From positions 1 to 17,918 of the forward strand of contig JAUIEH010000012.1 in NCBI GenBank assembly GCA_030428405.1: a stretch of DNA of 17,918 nucleotides, in the 5' to 3' direction. The position numbers and the translations under genes are program-made. Below, piece after piece: positions 1-7,739 of the stretch; position 1 is the first letter of the stretch, and the number at the start of each line of letters is the position of its first letter. The notes below the pieces were generated by a model. The model was not told the DNA's origin. It saw nothing but the letters and a program-made list of their open reading frames with translations, and did not search any database. The DNA is from Alphaproteobacteria bacterium (GTDB lineage: Bacteria > Pseudomonadota > Alphaproteobacteria > Caulobacterales > Maricaulaceae).

Positions 1-31
1 GCCCTTCTTTCGTTTCAAGACCTGAACCGGC

Positions 32-1111
32 CTATTCGGCGGCGGCGCCCTGTCCTGCGACCGCATTGACATAGGCTGTGCGCGCATCGATGTCGCGCGC
101 GACCTGCTCGTCATTCTCGTTCAGCGCGTCAGGATCGAGTTCGGCGAAATGCATAACGCCCATGTCTTCATAAGCGTTGCGCACCCGCTCGCCCCACAGC
201 CCGATATCCTTCACGGTCGGCACGATGCGCTGGAACAGCAATGACCGGTAGAGCTGCATGACCTCGCTTTCCTTAGCGTAGTTCACGCATTCCTCCATCG
301 GCAGACCAAGCGCCTGATAGACCTCGATCCCGTCAAAGCGGTCGCGCATGTGATAGCAGGCCTCGACCAGAAACTCCTCGCGCTCGTCGCGTTCGGCCTG
401 GGTCAACTCAGGATAATAATCGCGCAGCGTCAGACGCCCGAACGTGACGTGGCGGGCCTCGTCTTCCATGACATAGGCGTTGACCTGTCGGGCGAGCGGA
501 TTTTGCGAGAGGTCGCGGATCGTGCCGAAGGCGGCCAGCGCCAGACCTTCGATGACGACCTGCATGGCGAGATAAGTCATGTCCCAGCGCGAGTCGCGCA
601 GCGCCTGATCGACAAGCTCGCCGAGCGGCTGGGTCATCGGGTAAGCGACGCCGAATTTCTCGAGCAGTTTCTTATACGCCTCGACATGGCGCGCCTCGTC
701 CATGACTTGGGTGGAGGCGTAGAATTTCGAGTCCAGATCCGGCACTTGCTGCACGATCTTGGCGGCGCAGATCAGCGCCGCCTGCTCGCCCTGCAGAAAC
801 TGCGAGATGTTCCAGGCCTGGCTGTGACGCAGGAGCTCGGAGCGGTCCTTTGCGCTCATGCGCTCCCAGAGCGGCGTGCCGTAAAGCGCATTGCCCTCGG
901 GCGGCAGCTCCATCGGGTTTTCCGGATCAAGCTCCTGGGACCAGTCGATGCGGTTGACCGCATCCCACTGCATGTCCTTGCCCTTCTGATAAAGGTGCAT
1001 GAGCCGGTCGCGGCCCTCATCGAAGCGCCAGTCAAAGACGGCGTCGAAGCCCTGCGGCACGGTCCAGTGCTCGTCAATATCGGGAACAGGATAGAGGTCG
1101 CGCAAGCTCAT
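32..1111 (-). CDS. Ferritin-like diiron protein (oxygenase/oxidase type)
   Basis: The protein is 359 residues and soluble, with no signal peptide or membrane segment. It has two matching diiron half-sites: Glu109 followed 30 residues later by Glu139-x-x-His142 (DEARH), and Glu188 followed 30 residues later by Glu218-x-x-His221 (EDEARH). This is the four-helix-bundle pattern of the ferritin / ribonucleotide reductase R2 / AurF-like superfamily, so an O2-activating or redox role at a carboxylate-bridged diiron site is expected. The substrate is unknown. I chose the ATG at 1111 because GGGAG lies 8 bases upstream; an in-frame TTG at 1126 would swallow that site. It lies 114 bp downstream of the sterol desaturase gene on the same strand, but with its own promoter and operator between, so it is probably a separate unit. 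The superfamily call is firm; the exact reaction is not inferable. Confidence 0.88.
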   Translation of the reverse strand: MSLRDLYPVPDIDEHWTVPQGFDAVFDWRFDEGRDRLMHLYQKGKDMQWDAVNRIDWSQELDPENPMELPPEGNALYGTPLWERMSAKDRSELLRHSQAWNISQFLQGEQAALICAAKIVQQVPDLDSKFYASTQVMDEARHVEAYKKLLEKFGVAYPMTQPLGELVDQALRDSRWDMTYLAMQVVIEGLALAAFGTIRDLSQNPLARQVNAYVMEDEARHVTFGRLTLRDYYPELTQAERDEREEFLVEACYHMRDRFDGIEVYQALGLPMEECVNYAKESEVMQLYRSLLFQRIVPTVKDIGLWGERVRNAYEDMGVMHFAELDPDALNENDEQVARDIDARTAYVNAVAGQGAAAE

Positions 1112-1133
1112 CGAACGGGCTCCCAATTAGCAG

Positions 1134-1155
1134 CCCGGCGCGTCGACGCGCCGGG
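1134..1155. repeat. 22-bp perfect GC-rich palindrome in the leader of the diiron gene
   Basis: The half-site CCCGGCGCGTC is followed at once by its exact reverse complement. It lies between the presumed transcription start (near 1164) and the ATG at 1111. In RNA it could fold as a 9-bp stem with a TCGA loop near the 5' end of the diiron-protein mRNA. No T-run follows on the minus strand, so it is not an intrinsic terminator. It may be an mRNA-stabilising or translation-modulating hairpin, or a second protein-binding site. The palindrome is seen directly; its function is not known. Confidence 0.6.
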
Positions 1156-1157
1156 GC

Positions 1158-1201
1158 GTGAACACTGTTCACTATAACAGCGGACCGGGCATGGGCTGCA
1201 A
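1158..1201 (-). promoter_or_regulatory. Promoter and TetR-type operator of the diiron protein gene
   Basis: Reading the minus strand, TTGCAG (1201-1196) is a weak -35 and TATAGT (1176-1171) a good -10. The spacing is 19 bases, or 17-18 if the -10 is shifted within TTATAG. Directly overlapping the last two bases of the -10 is a perfect palindrome, GTGAACA-C-TGTTCAC (1158-1172), 7+1+7, centred on the expected transcription start. A palindrome of this size and position is typical of TetR-family operators that repress by blocking RNA polymerase. No regulator gene is in the window. The palindrome is certain; the regulator family is inferred. Confidence 0.6.
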
Positions 1202-1225
1202 GCGTTCTTTTAGCGAAAACCGACG

Positions 1226-2185
1226 CTACTCAGCCGGCGCGGCGGGCGCTGAGGCTGGATTGTCATCGCCTGTCGGGGTTTGCGGATCTGATTGCGCAGC
1301 GCTTTGCGCCGACCAGCGCGCCTTGATCATGTCGGTGGTCTCGCGGCTGGCGTCCGGCGTCCATCCCGGAGGACGCAACACGAAGCCGACAGCGTCGCCG
1401 AACGATCTTGCGCGCGCGACATCGCCGATCATGGCGAGCCATTCATGAAACGCCACGCGCACCGGATTGAACGTGCCGAGATTGCGCACCACGCCATAGC
1501 GGCACGGCTCGTCGTCGCGCTCGGCTTCAAACGTGCCGAACATCCGGTCCCAGACAATGAATACGCCGGCATAGTTGCGGTCGAGATAGCGCGGATTGGT
1601 CGCGTGATGGACGCGGTGATGGGACGGCGTGTTCATCACGGCCTCAAACCAGCGCGGCATCCGGCCGATGGCTTCGGTGTGGATCCAGAACTGATAGATC
1701 AGGTTGAGCGCGCTGACGAAGGCGACCATGCCGATCGGAATGCCGAGCAAGACCAGCCAGGTGCCGAACCAGATGAATTTCAGTGTAAAGACATACGTCC
1801 AGGGCTGACGCAGCGCGGTTGAGAGATTATAGTGCTGCGAAGAGTGATGGACGACGTGCTCGGCCCAGAACCAGCGCACGCGGTGCGCAGCTCGATGCGA
1901 CCAGTAATAGATGAAATCATCTGCGATGAAGCAGACGATCCAGGCCCACCAGACCCAGCCAATGTCGAAGACGGCGAACTGCGCGACAAAGGCGAACCAG
2001 GCGAGGCCGACAAAGCCGAACAATATGCCCGACACCGTATTGCCGAGCCCCATCATCAGGCTCGTGGCGGTGTCGCGCGGCTCAAACGAGACGCGCTGCG
2101 ACCGGCTCGACCAGAAAATCTCGGCGGCGACCAGAAGCACAAAGCCCGGAATGGCGTAGACGATCGGATCGGGCAAATCAGGCAT
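1226..2185 (-). CDS. Sterol desaturase / fatty acid hydroxylase superfamily membrane protein
   Basis: The protein is 319 residues, with hydrophobic segments near residues 8-22, 43-70, 75-95 and 133-165. It carries the histidine clusters of the integral-membrane diiron hydroxylase family (PF04116 type): HRAAH (97-101), the HVVHH group (110-114) with His118, His169, and HHRVHH (189-194), followed by the usual NYAGVFIVWDRMFGTF block near 204-219. Members hydroxylate or desaturate lipids (fatty acids, sterols, carotenoids) at the membrane. The substrate here is unknown. The C-terminal 25 residues are Ala/Pro-rich. The ATG at 2185 is preferred over an upstream non-ATG start because GGGGAG sits 9 bases upstream and the upstream extension is Arg-rich shadow sequence. 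The start overlaps the stop of the upstream gene by 8 bases, implying translational coupling. Confidence 0.9.
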   Translation of the reverse strand: MPDLPDPIVYAIPGFVLLVAAEIFWSSRSQRVSFEPRDTATSLMMGLGNTVSGILFGFVGLAWFAFVAQFAVFDIGWVWWAWIVCFIADDFIYYWSHRAAHRVRWFWAEHVVHHSSQHYNLSTALRQPWTYVFTLKFIWFGTWLVLLGIPIGMVAFVSALNLIYQFWIHTEAIGRMPRWFEAVMNTPSHHRVHHATNPRYLDRNYAGVFIVWDRMFGTFEAERDDEPCRYGVVRNLGTFNPVRVAFHEWLAMIGDVARARSFGDAVGFVLRPPGWTPDASRETTDMIKARWSAQSAAQSDPQTPTGDDNPASAPAAPAE

Positions 2186-2726
2186 GGTCCGGCTCCCCTG
2201 TGGTCTCTGGATCGGCGGTCGCCGGCCCCGCTGTCTCCGGCCCTGCACTCTCCGGCGCCGTATCTGTGCGCGGATCCAAGCGTTCGTGCGCATCCGCTGA
2301 AGGCTGCGCGGCGTCCAGGGCGCGCGTCAGCCGTTCGGCCCATCGCTGAGCCGTTTGCGCATCTTCGAACGCGATGACGGCGCTCGGCATCGTGAAGTCC
2401 CGAAAGCCGATGCGCAGTCGCTCGGGTCGCGTCAGTTTCACCTGTCGCACGGTCTGCGGCGTCACCACGCGCGCCACCCATCTGTCGCCGCGCGTCACGA
2501 TGACGCCGAAACTCTCATTTGCGACATCCGCGACGATCGCTGCGCCGCCGTCCGGCGCAAGCACGGCCTCGCCCGGCTCGAAGCGAAAATACTCCGCCTT
2601 CATGAAGGCCGCCGCATCGGCGGGCGATTGAATGACCGGCCGGCTCCAGCGCCCGAATATAGCGCTTAGTCCGACCAGCATCGCGATGCCCGCGAGCGAT
2701 CCAAGCAAGACATAGATCTGACTCAT
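2178..2726 (-). CDS. Hypothetical membrane-anchored protein coupled to the desaturase gene
   Basis: I do not recognise a named family for this 182-residue protein. A single hydrophobic segment at residues 4-24 suggests an N-terminal membrane anchor. It is followed by a compact globular stretch (about 35-145) rich in beta-type sequence (FEPGEAVLAP, AAIVADV, FGVIVTRGDRWVARVV, SAVIAFEDAQTAQRWAERL). The tail is a Pro/Glu/Thr/Ala-rich low-complexity segment with repeated PET(A/T)G-like units. The first codon may be the ATG at 2726 or the adjacent TTG at 2729; a weak TAGG lies about 9 bases before the ATG. Its last 8 bases overlap the desaturase start, so the two are very likely made together. It may assist or anchor the desaturase, which is inference from coupling alone. 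Confidence 0.75.
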   Translation of the reverse strand: MSQIYVLLGSLAGIAMLVGLSAIFGRWSRPVIQSPADAAAFMKAEYFRFEPGEAVLAPDGGAAIVADVANESFGVIVTRGDRWVARVVTPQTVRQVKLTRPERLRIGFRDFTMPSAVIAFEDAQTAQRWAERLTRALDAAQPSADAHERLDPRTDTAPESAGPETAGPATADPETTGEPDHA

Positions 2727-2790
2727 CAAGTCGAGCCTAGCTCAATGCTGCGTCCGGCTGAAACGTCTTCATCCTCACCAAAGGCGCGAC

Positions 2791-2820
2791 AAAAAAGCGG
2801 GGACGCAAACGCGCCCCCGC
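2791..2820 (-). terminator. Intrinsic terminator of the TonB receptor gene
   Basis: Read on the minus strand, a hairpin with arms GCGGGG and CCCCGC, one mismatch, then a further 3-bp GCG/CGC stem and a 4-base GTTT loop is followed immediately by six T residues (2796-2791). It begins 30 bases after the receptor stop codon. It separates the receptor from the small membrane protein and desaturase genes, which therefore need their own promoter or read-through. Confidence 0.85.
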
Positions 2821-2850
2821 CCTTTCACAGTCGCTTTGATCCGCGTTCGC

Positions 2851-5388
2851 TTAGTTGCGCACGCGCAAGGTCACGCCATAGGTGCGCGGATCACTCGGAT
2901 AAGCGTTCAAGCTGCCCGGCTGGCCGACCGAGGTGAAGTTACCTTGCTGGTAGTCTTCCTCGAAGATGTTGCGGCCCCAGAACTGCAGCTGCCAAGTGTC
3001 TTCCACCGAGCCGATGCCGACGCTGGCGTTGAACAGCGTGAAGCCGTCCTGCTCCCGGCGCGGGTCGAGATCGCCGCCGAGATTGCGCGAGCTGGTGTAG
3101 AACACTTCGCCGCGCAGGAAGCCCTCGAGGCTCGTGCCGATCGGATGGAAATAGGTGCCCGTCAGCGAGCCGACGAACTCCGCCGCACCCGACAGCGTTT
3201 CACCCGAAGAGTTCTGCAGCGTTTCCGGCAGACCCGTCACATTGTTCAGGATCAGGCCGCAGGTGCCCGGCGCGATCTGCGAAGGATCCGCGACGACGCC
3301 CGGAACGATGGGCTGGTTGTCGTAGCAGGCGTTGCGCAGGAACGAAGCGTATTCGGACTGGAACATGTAGGTGAAGCCGCCGGTGAAGAGGAAGCGGTCG
3401 CTCGGCTGAGAGACGAATTCCACTTCAAGACCAGAAAGCTCGACCTCGCCGGCGTTCTGCAGACCGAAGCCCGTGCCGGTGAAGATGTTCGCCTGGAAGT
3501 CTTCCAGCGTCTGGTAGAACAGCGCGGTGTTGATGCGCGTCGTTCCGCCGAACACCGTCGCCTTCACACCGAGTTCGTAGGACTCTGAGATCTCCGGCTG
3601 GAACTCGAACACGCCCGTGAGCGAAGCGTTGGCCGAGACGTTGAAGCCGCCGGCCTTATAGCCGCGCGAATAGCTTCCGTAGACGTTCAAATCATCGCTG
3701 ACGTCATAGGAGATGATGAACGTGCCGGAGACATTGTCTTCTTCGCGGCTGTCCGTGAAGTCCGAGGCCGGCGGGTTGAACTGCAGCGGCAACAGGCCGA
3801 GCAGCGGGTTGACGCCCGGATCGCCTGCGCCCGCAGCCGCGGCGGCTTGCGCTTGCGCGGCCTCGGCCGGATTGGCTGCGATATTGGCCGGCGTCGGCGG
3901 CAAACCGCCCGTCAAGAGGCCGAAGGCTTGTGCGAAAATCACCTGGCCGCCGACGGTGAACAGGTTCACCGAAGAGAACGGATCGATGATCAGGATGTCG
4001 GCGTCGATGTCTTTTTCTTCAGCCGAATAGCGCAGACCGCCGGTCAGCGTCAGGCGGTCGGTGACGTGCCAGTCGACCTGACCGAACAGCGACCAGCTCT
4101 GCGTGTTGAGATCGTAGTCTTCCTCGATCAGGCCCTGACCGCCGGCCAGGAAGGCGCCCGCCGGAGCCATGGTGATGCCTTCGACCGCGGTGATGCCGCC
4201 GCCGGTGAGAAGGTCCGCGAACGGACGCAATTGCGAGCCGTAGGGCGTGTTGTTCGTGAAGCCGAGTTCCTGATCGTAGTAATAGAAGCCGGCCTGCCAG
4301 CCAACCGGGCCGTCGCCGTTCGACGTCAGGCGGAATTCCTGCGTGACCGTGCGGTAATCCTGGTCGAGCACGCGACGGCCTGCGAGATCTAGATCGGTGA
4401 AGTCGGCGTCGATGTCCTGGTTCTCGTCATAAGAACGATAGGCCGTGATCGATGACAGCGTCGCAAAGCCCAGGTCCCAATCGACATGGAACGAGGCGCC
4501 GCCAGTGTTCAGCTCGGTGTTGACGAGCCCGTCAATCGCCGTCTGACGAGCAAACGGATCCGCCGGCAGGAGCGTGCCGCCCAGACCCGGGATGGCGCCG
4601 AGCGAGGCGGCCGCATAGGTCAGGAACGGCGCCGCGCAGCAGTCTTCATCCGTGTGCGCGGTATCTGCGATGAAGCGCAGCGACAGGTTCGAGTTCGGCT
4701 CGAACAAAAGCTGGCCGCGCAGGCTGTAACGATTCCGGTTGTTGAGGTCGCGCCCGTCAATATTGTCGACAAAGCCGTCGCGCTGGTTCCAGTTGCCGTC
4801 GAGGCGGAAGGCTAATGTGTCGTCGATGATCGGCGCTGTGACCGTGCCGCGCAGGACGCGGGCGTTGTAGTTGCCGACGGTCGCTTCAGCGTCATAGCCG
4901 AAATCATATTCCGGCGCGCGGGTGATGAAGCTGACCACGCCGGCCGGTGTGTTGCGTCCGAACAGCGTCGATTGCGGACCGCGCAGAACCTCGACGCGCT
5001 CAAGTGAGAGGAAGTCGTTGATGGCTGCGCCCTGGCGCGCGAGATAAACGCCGTCGACGAAAACGCCGACCGACGGCTCGAGGCCGGGGTTGAAGCTCGA
5101 CGTGCCGAGACCGCGAATGCTGATCTCGACATTGGTCGAAGACGCGAACTGACCGACGCGCAGCGAGGGGACCAGAAGCTGCAGGTCGCGAACGTCGCGG
5201 ATTTGAGAGCGCTCGAGCTGATCGTCGGTGACGGCGCTGACCGCGACCGGCGTTTCCTGAAGCGTCTGCTCACGGCGCTGCGCCGTGACCGTGATCGTTT
5301 CGACTTGCGCGAATGCCGCCGCCGAGCCGATCAGGCTCGCCGTCAACGCTGACGTGCCGAGAAGCGCACGCTTTACCCAATGCGTCAT
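2851..5388 (-). CDS. TonB-dependent outer membrane receptor
   Basis: The 845-residue protein has a signal peptide (basic MTHWVKR, hydrophobic core, likely cleavage after AAAFA at 27). A TonB box-like ETITVTAQRRE follows at 30-40. The plug domain, about 45-160, has the standard ERVEVLRGPQSTLFGRNTPAG region. The rest is a 22-strand-type beta-barrel. It should take up a large or scarce substrate through the outer membrane with TonB-ExbBD energy; the ligand is unknown. The barrel holds an Ala-rich, low-complexity loop (PAEAAQAQAAAAAGAGDPG) near + strand 3820-3875. The last residues are YGVTLRVRN, so the barrel ends in Asn instead of the usual aromatic residue. The ATG at 5388 is chosen for a strong GGAGGGG site 6 bases upstream and for exact placement of the signal peptide; the frame stays open upstream but looks non-coding. 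It is divergent from the GMC oxidoreductase gene. Confidence 0.95.
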   Translation of the reverse strand: MTHWVKRALLGTSALTASLIGSAAAFAQVETITVTAQRREQTLQETPVAVSAVTDDQLERSQIRDVRDLQLLVPSLRVGQFASSTNVEISIRGLGTSSFNPGLEPSVGVFVDGVYLARQGAAINDFLSLERVEVLRGPQSTLFGRNTPAGVVSFITRAPEYDFGYDAEATVGNYNARVLRGTVTAPIIDDTLAFRLDGNWNQRDGFVDNIDGRDLNNRNRYSLRGQLLFEPNSNLSLRFIADTAHTDEDCCAAPFLTYAAASLGAIPGLGGTLLPADPFARQTAIDGLVNTELNTGGASFHVDWDLGFATLSSITAYRSYDENQDIDADFTDLDLAGRRVLDQDYRTVTQEFRLTSNGDGPVGWQAGFYYYDQELGFTNNTPYGSQLRPFADLLTGGGITAVEGITMAPAGAFLAGGQGLIEEDYDLNTQSWSLFGQVDWHVTDRLTLTGGLRYSAEEKDIDADILIIDPFSSVNLFTVGGQVIFAQAFGLLTGGLPPTPANIAANPAEAAQAQAAAAAGAGDPGVNPLLGLLPLQFNPPASDFTDSREEDNVSGTFIISYDVSDDLNVYGSYSRGYKAGGFNVSANASLTGVFEFQPEISESYELGVKATVFGGTTRINTALFYQTLEDFQANIFTGTGFGLQNAGEVELSGLEVEFVSQPSDRFLFTGGFTYMFQSEYASFLRNACYDNQPIVPGVVADPSQIAPGTCGLILNNVTGLPETLQNSSGETLSGAAEFVGSLTGTYFHPIGTSLEGFLRGEVFYTSSRNLGGDLDPRREQDGFTLFNASVGIGSVEDTWQLQFWGRNIFEEDYQQGNFTSVGQPGSLNAYPSDPRTYGVTLRVRN

Positions 5389-5635
5389 GTATCCCCTCCC
5401 CACGGCGCACACGCTGCGCCGGAATTCTCCCATTCCGAGCATACAACACATTCGGCACGGGGTTGTCAGCACCTTGATTGAGCATTCACTTTCGGCGTGG
5501 CGCCGAAAACAACATCTCGCACCCGCAACAATTTTTGCTGCACTTGCGAGAAAAACACGCTCTCGCGACGGCGCTGTGAAAGCAATGCAAGGCAAGTAGA
5601 CTTCGCGCTCAAGTCGAGTCGGCGGCGAGGATGGG
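5389..5635. promoter_or_regulatory. Divergent regulatory region with an 8-bp inverted repeat
   Basis: This 247-bp spacer serves the TonB receptor (minus) and GMC oxidoreductase (plus) genes. A perfect inverted repeat, TTTCGGCG-TGG-CGCCGAAA (5490-5508), lies 101 bases before the receptor ATG and 127 bases before the oxidoreductase ATG, a sensible place for a shared operator. Three copies of a TCTCGC(A) motif in alternating orientation lie beside it (5515-5521, 5545-5551, 5561-5566). A weak minus-strand promoter, CTGACA (5469-5464) then TTGTAT (5446-5441) at 17-base spacing, could serve the receptor. Nothing in it looks coding. Confidence 0.5.
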
Positions 5636-7246
5636 ATGAGCCAGTCAACCGAGACATATGATTATGTGATCATCGGCGCGGGTTCGGCCGGCTGCACGGT
5701 GGCCGAAACGCTTTCGCGCGACAGCGATCGCACCGTCTGCGTGCTCGAGGCGGGCGGCTCGGATGACCAGACCGCCATCCGAACGCCCATGCTCATGCAG
5801 CAATGCATTCGCAGCGAGCAGCTGAACTGGGGCTATGTGACGCAACCCCAGCCCGCGCTGAACAACCGCGAACTCGTCTGGCCGCGCGGCAAGGTGGTCG
5901 GCGGGTCCAGCTCGATCAACGCAATGCATTATATACGCGGCGCAAAAGAGAATTATGACGAATGGGCGCGCGCTTATGGCGCGGACGGCTGGTCCTGGGA
6001 CGAGGTCCTGCCGGTGTTTAAGCGCCAGCAGCACCAGACCCGCGGCGCAAGCGCGCTGCACGGCGATGAGGGACCGCTCTGGGTTCAGGACATCGCCCCG
6101 CTCAATCCCCTCACCTCCATGTTTCTCGACGCAGGCGGCGAAATGCAGTTCGCCGCCAATCCAGATTTTAACGGCGAGCACCAGGCCGGTTTCGGCGTTT
6201 ATCAGGTGACGCAGAAAGGCCCGCGCCGTTGGAGCGCGGCCGACGCTTTTCTGAAACCCGCGCTCGATCGCCCGAATTTGACGCTGCACACCGGCGCGCT
6301 GACCCAGCGCGTCGCCTTTGATGGCGCGCGCGCGGAAGGCGTTCATGTCGAAATCGACGGCGAGGCGCGGCTCATCACGGCGCGGCGCGAAGTCATTCTC
6401 TGCGGCGGCGCGATCAATTCCCCGCAATTGCTGCAGCTTTCAGGCGTCGGCGATCCGAGCCATTTGCGCAGCGTCGGCGTTGAGGTCGTGCTCGACCTGC
6501 CCGGCGTTGGGGAAAACCTGCAGGACCATCTCGACATCCTTACACGGATTGAAACGCGCTCATCGCGCTCAATCGGCTATTCGCTGCGCTCAGCGCCCCG
6601 GATTGCGCGCGACGTCATCCAGTGGATGGCGCGCGGCGACGGGGCCATGACGGTTAATCCGGTTCAGGGCGGCGCATTCGTGCATTCGAAATATGCAAAC
6701 GGCCTTCCCGATTTGCAGCTCGTCTTTATTCCGTCGCATTCCTCCCCACACGGACGCGATTATATATTGGGGCACGGCGCAACTTTGCACGTGTGCATAC
6801 TATACCCGAAATCGCGCGGCTCAATCCGCATCGCATCCGCCGACCCCGCCCAAGCGCCGCTTATTGATCCGAAATATGGTTCGGATGAAGAAGACATCGA
6901 AGCGCTCGCCGACGGCCTCGACATCAGCCGCCGCATTCTCGACGCGCCCGCCTTCGCCGATGAGCGCGTGCGCGAGGTCGAGCCCGGCCCCGAAGTCTCG
7001 ACGCGCGCCCAATTGCTCGATGACGTCCGTGCACGCGCAGAAACGCTTTATCACCCCACCAGCACATGTGCGATGGGAACGGGCGAACTCGCCGTCTGCG
7101 ATGCGCGCCTGCGGGTGCGCGGCGCGCAAAATCTGCGCGTCGTCGACGCCTCGGTCATGCCGCGGCTGGTCGGCGGCAACACCAATGCGCCGACCATCAT
7201 GATCGCCGGCAAAGCCAGCGAGATGATCCGCGAGGACAATGCCTGA
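5636..7246 (+). CDS. GMC-family FAD-dependent alcohol dehydrogenase
   Basis: This 536-residue cytosolic flavoprotein is full length for the glucose-methanol-choline oxidoreductase family. Visible are the N-terminal FAD dinucleotide-binding motif (VIIGAGSAG, 11-19), the acidic residue for the adenosine ribose (Glu38 in VLEAGG), GMC signature 1 (GKVVGGSSSINAMHYIRG, 85-102), GMC signature 2 (GGAINSPQLLQLSGVG, 257-272), the catalytic His473 in HPTSTCAMG, and the Asn-containing GGNTNAPT block (513-520). Members oxidise primary alcohols, choline or related substrates to aldehydes; the sequence resembles the choline/aliphatic alcohol dehydrogenase branch, but the substrate cannot be assigned. The start follows GGCGAGG. 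Divergent pairing with a TonB receptor suggests that it oxidises an imported substrate. Confidence 0.93.
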   Translation: MSQSTETYDYVIIGAGSAGCTVAETLSRDSDRTVCVLEAGGSDDQTAIRTPMLMQQCIRSEQLNWGYVTQPQPALNNRELVWPRGKVVGGSSSINAMHYIRGAKENYDEWARAYGADGWSWDEVLPVFKRQQHQTRGASALHGDEGPLWVQDIAPLNPLTSMFLDAGGEMQFAANPDFNGEHQAGFGVYQVTQKGPRRWSAADAFLKPALDRPNLTLHTGALTQRVAFDGARAEGVHVEIDGEARLITARREVILCGGAINSPQLLQLSGVGDPSHLRSVGVEVVLDLPGVGENLQDHLDILTRIETRSSRSIGYSLRSAPRIARDVIQWMARGDGAMTVNPVQGGAFVHSKYANGLPDLQLVFIPSHSSPHGRDYILGHGATLHVCILYPKSRGSIRIASADPAQAPLIDPKYGSDEEDIEALADGLDISRRILDAPAFADERVREVEPGPEVSTRAQLLDDVRARAETLYHPTSTCAMGTGELAVCDARLRVRGAQNLRVVDASVMPRLVGGNTNAPTIMIAGKASEMIREDNA

Positions 7247-7461
7247 CGCTGGCCCACAGCAGGCTCTAACGCACAAACTTGCCTGACCACGCTCGTTGGC
7301 GCGCGCTGCGAAGCGCCAGCCCTCCCCACTCGGCGCATGCCCGTGCTCCGCAGGCGCCGTTGAGCGCAGGCGCCTTCGCGCGCACGCGCGCCCGGCGATT
7401 TTGGGGACGCTGCGCGCCGGCGGGCTTGCTGGCGGCGGTCATGTTCTGCTTATGTTCCTGA

Positions 7462-7644
7462 ATGGCCGACTGGACGCTCAGAGACGATGTCGTCTTGCTC
7501 GTGCGCGCGGAATTGACCCGCGCGGGCGCGCAATTGCGCCGCGACAACCCTTACCAGCTCGCCGAGATGATCGTGGCGCGCGTTGAGGCCGCGCGCGTCA
7601 CCTTTTCGCGCGCGCCGCCTGAGGAGATGCACTCGACCAGCTGA
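7462..7644 (+). CDS. Small hypothetical protein (60 residues)
   Basis: I recognise no family. The composition is plausible for a small helical soluble protein (TLRDDVVLLVRAELTRAGAQL, then YQLAEMIVARVEAARV). Its codons have about 85% G or C at the third position, matching neighbouring real genes. An in-frame TGA directly precedes the ATG, so the start cannot be further upstream. No Shine-Dalgarno sequence is visible. Instead TATGTT (7451-7456) lies just before the ATG and could be a -10 element giving a leaderless message. It might also be spurious. It stands alone between the GMC gene and tRNA-Pro. Confidence 0.5.
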   Translation: MADWTLRDDVVLLVRAELTRAGAQLRRDNPYQLAEMIVARVEAARVTFSRAPPEEMHSTS

Positions 7645-7660
7645 CGCCGTGATGTGGAAA

Positions 7661-7737
<77 letters not shown>

Positions 7738-7739
7738 AA

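Noticed and set aside
350..1177. Plus-strand 275-codon frame
   Set aside because: Antisense to the ferritin-like gene, with Arg/His-rich shadow composition and no motifs.
2836..4392. Several plus-strand frames of 100-250 codons
   Set aside because: They lie opposite the TonB receptor and have shadow-type composition.
5645..6427. Minus-strand 260-codon frame
   Set aside because: Antisense to the GMC oxidoreductase, which has all its family motifs.
7297..7374. Inverted and direct GGCGCC-type repeats after the GMC gene
   Set aside because: Short GC-rich repeats with no T-run; expected by chance at this base composition and not convincing as a terminator.
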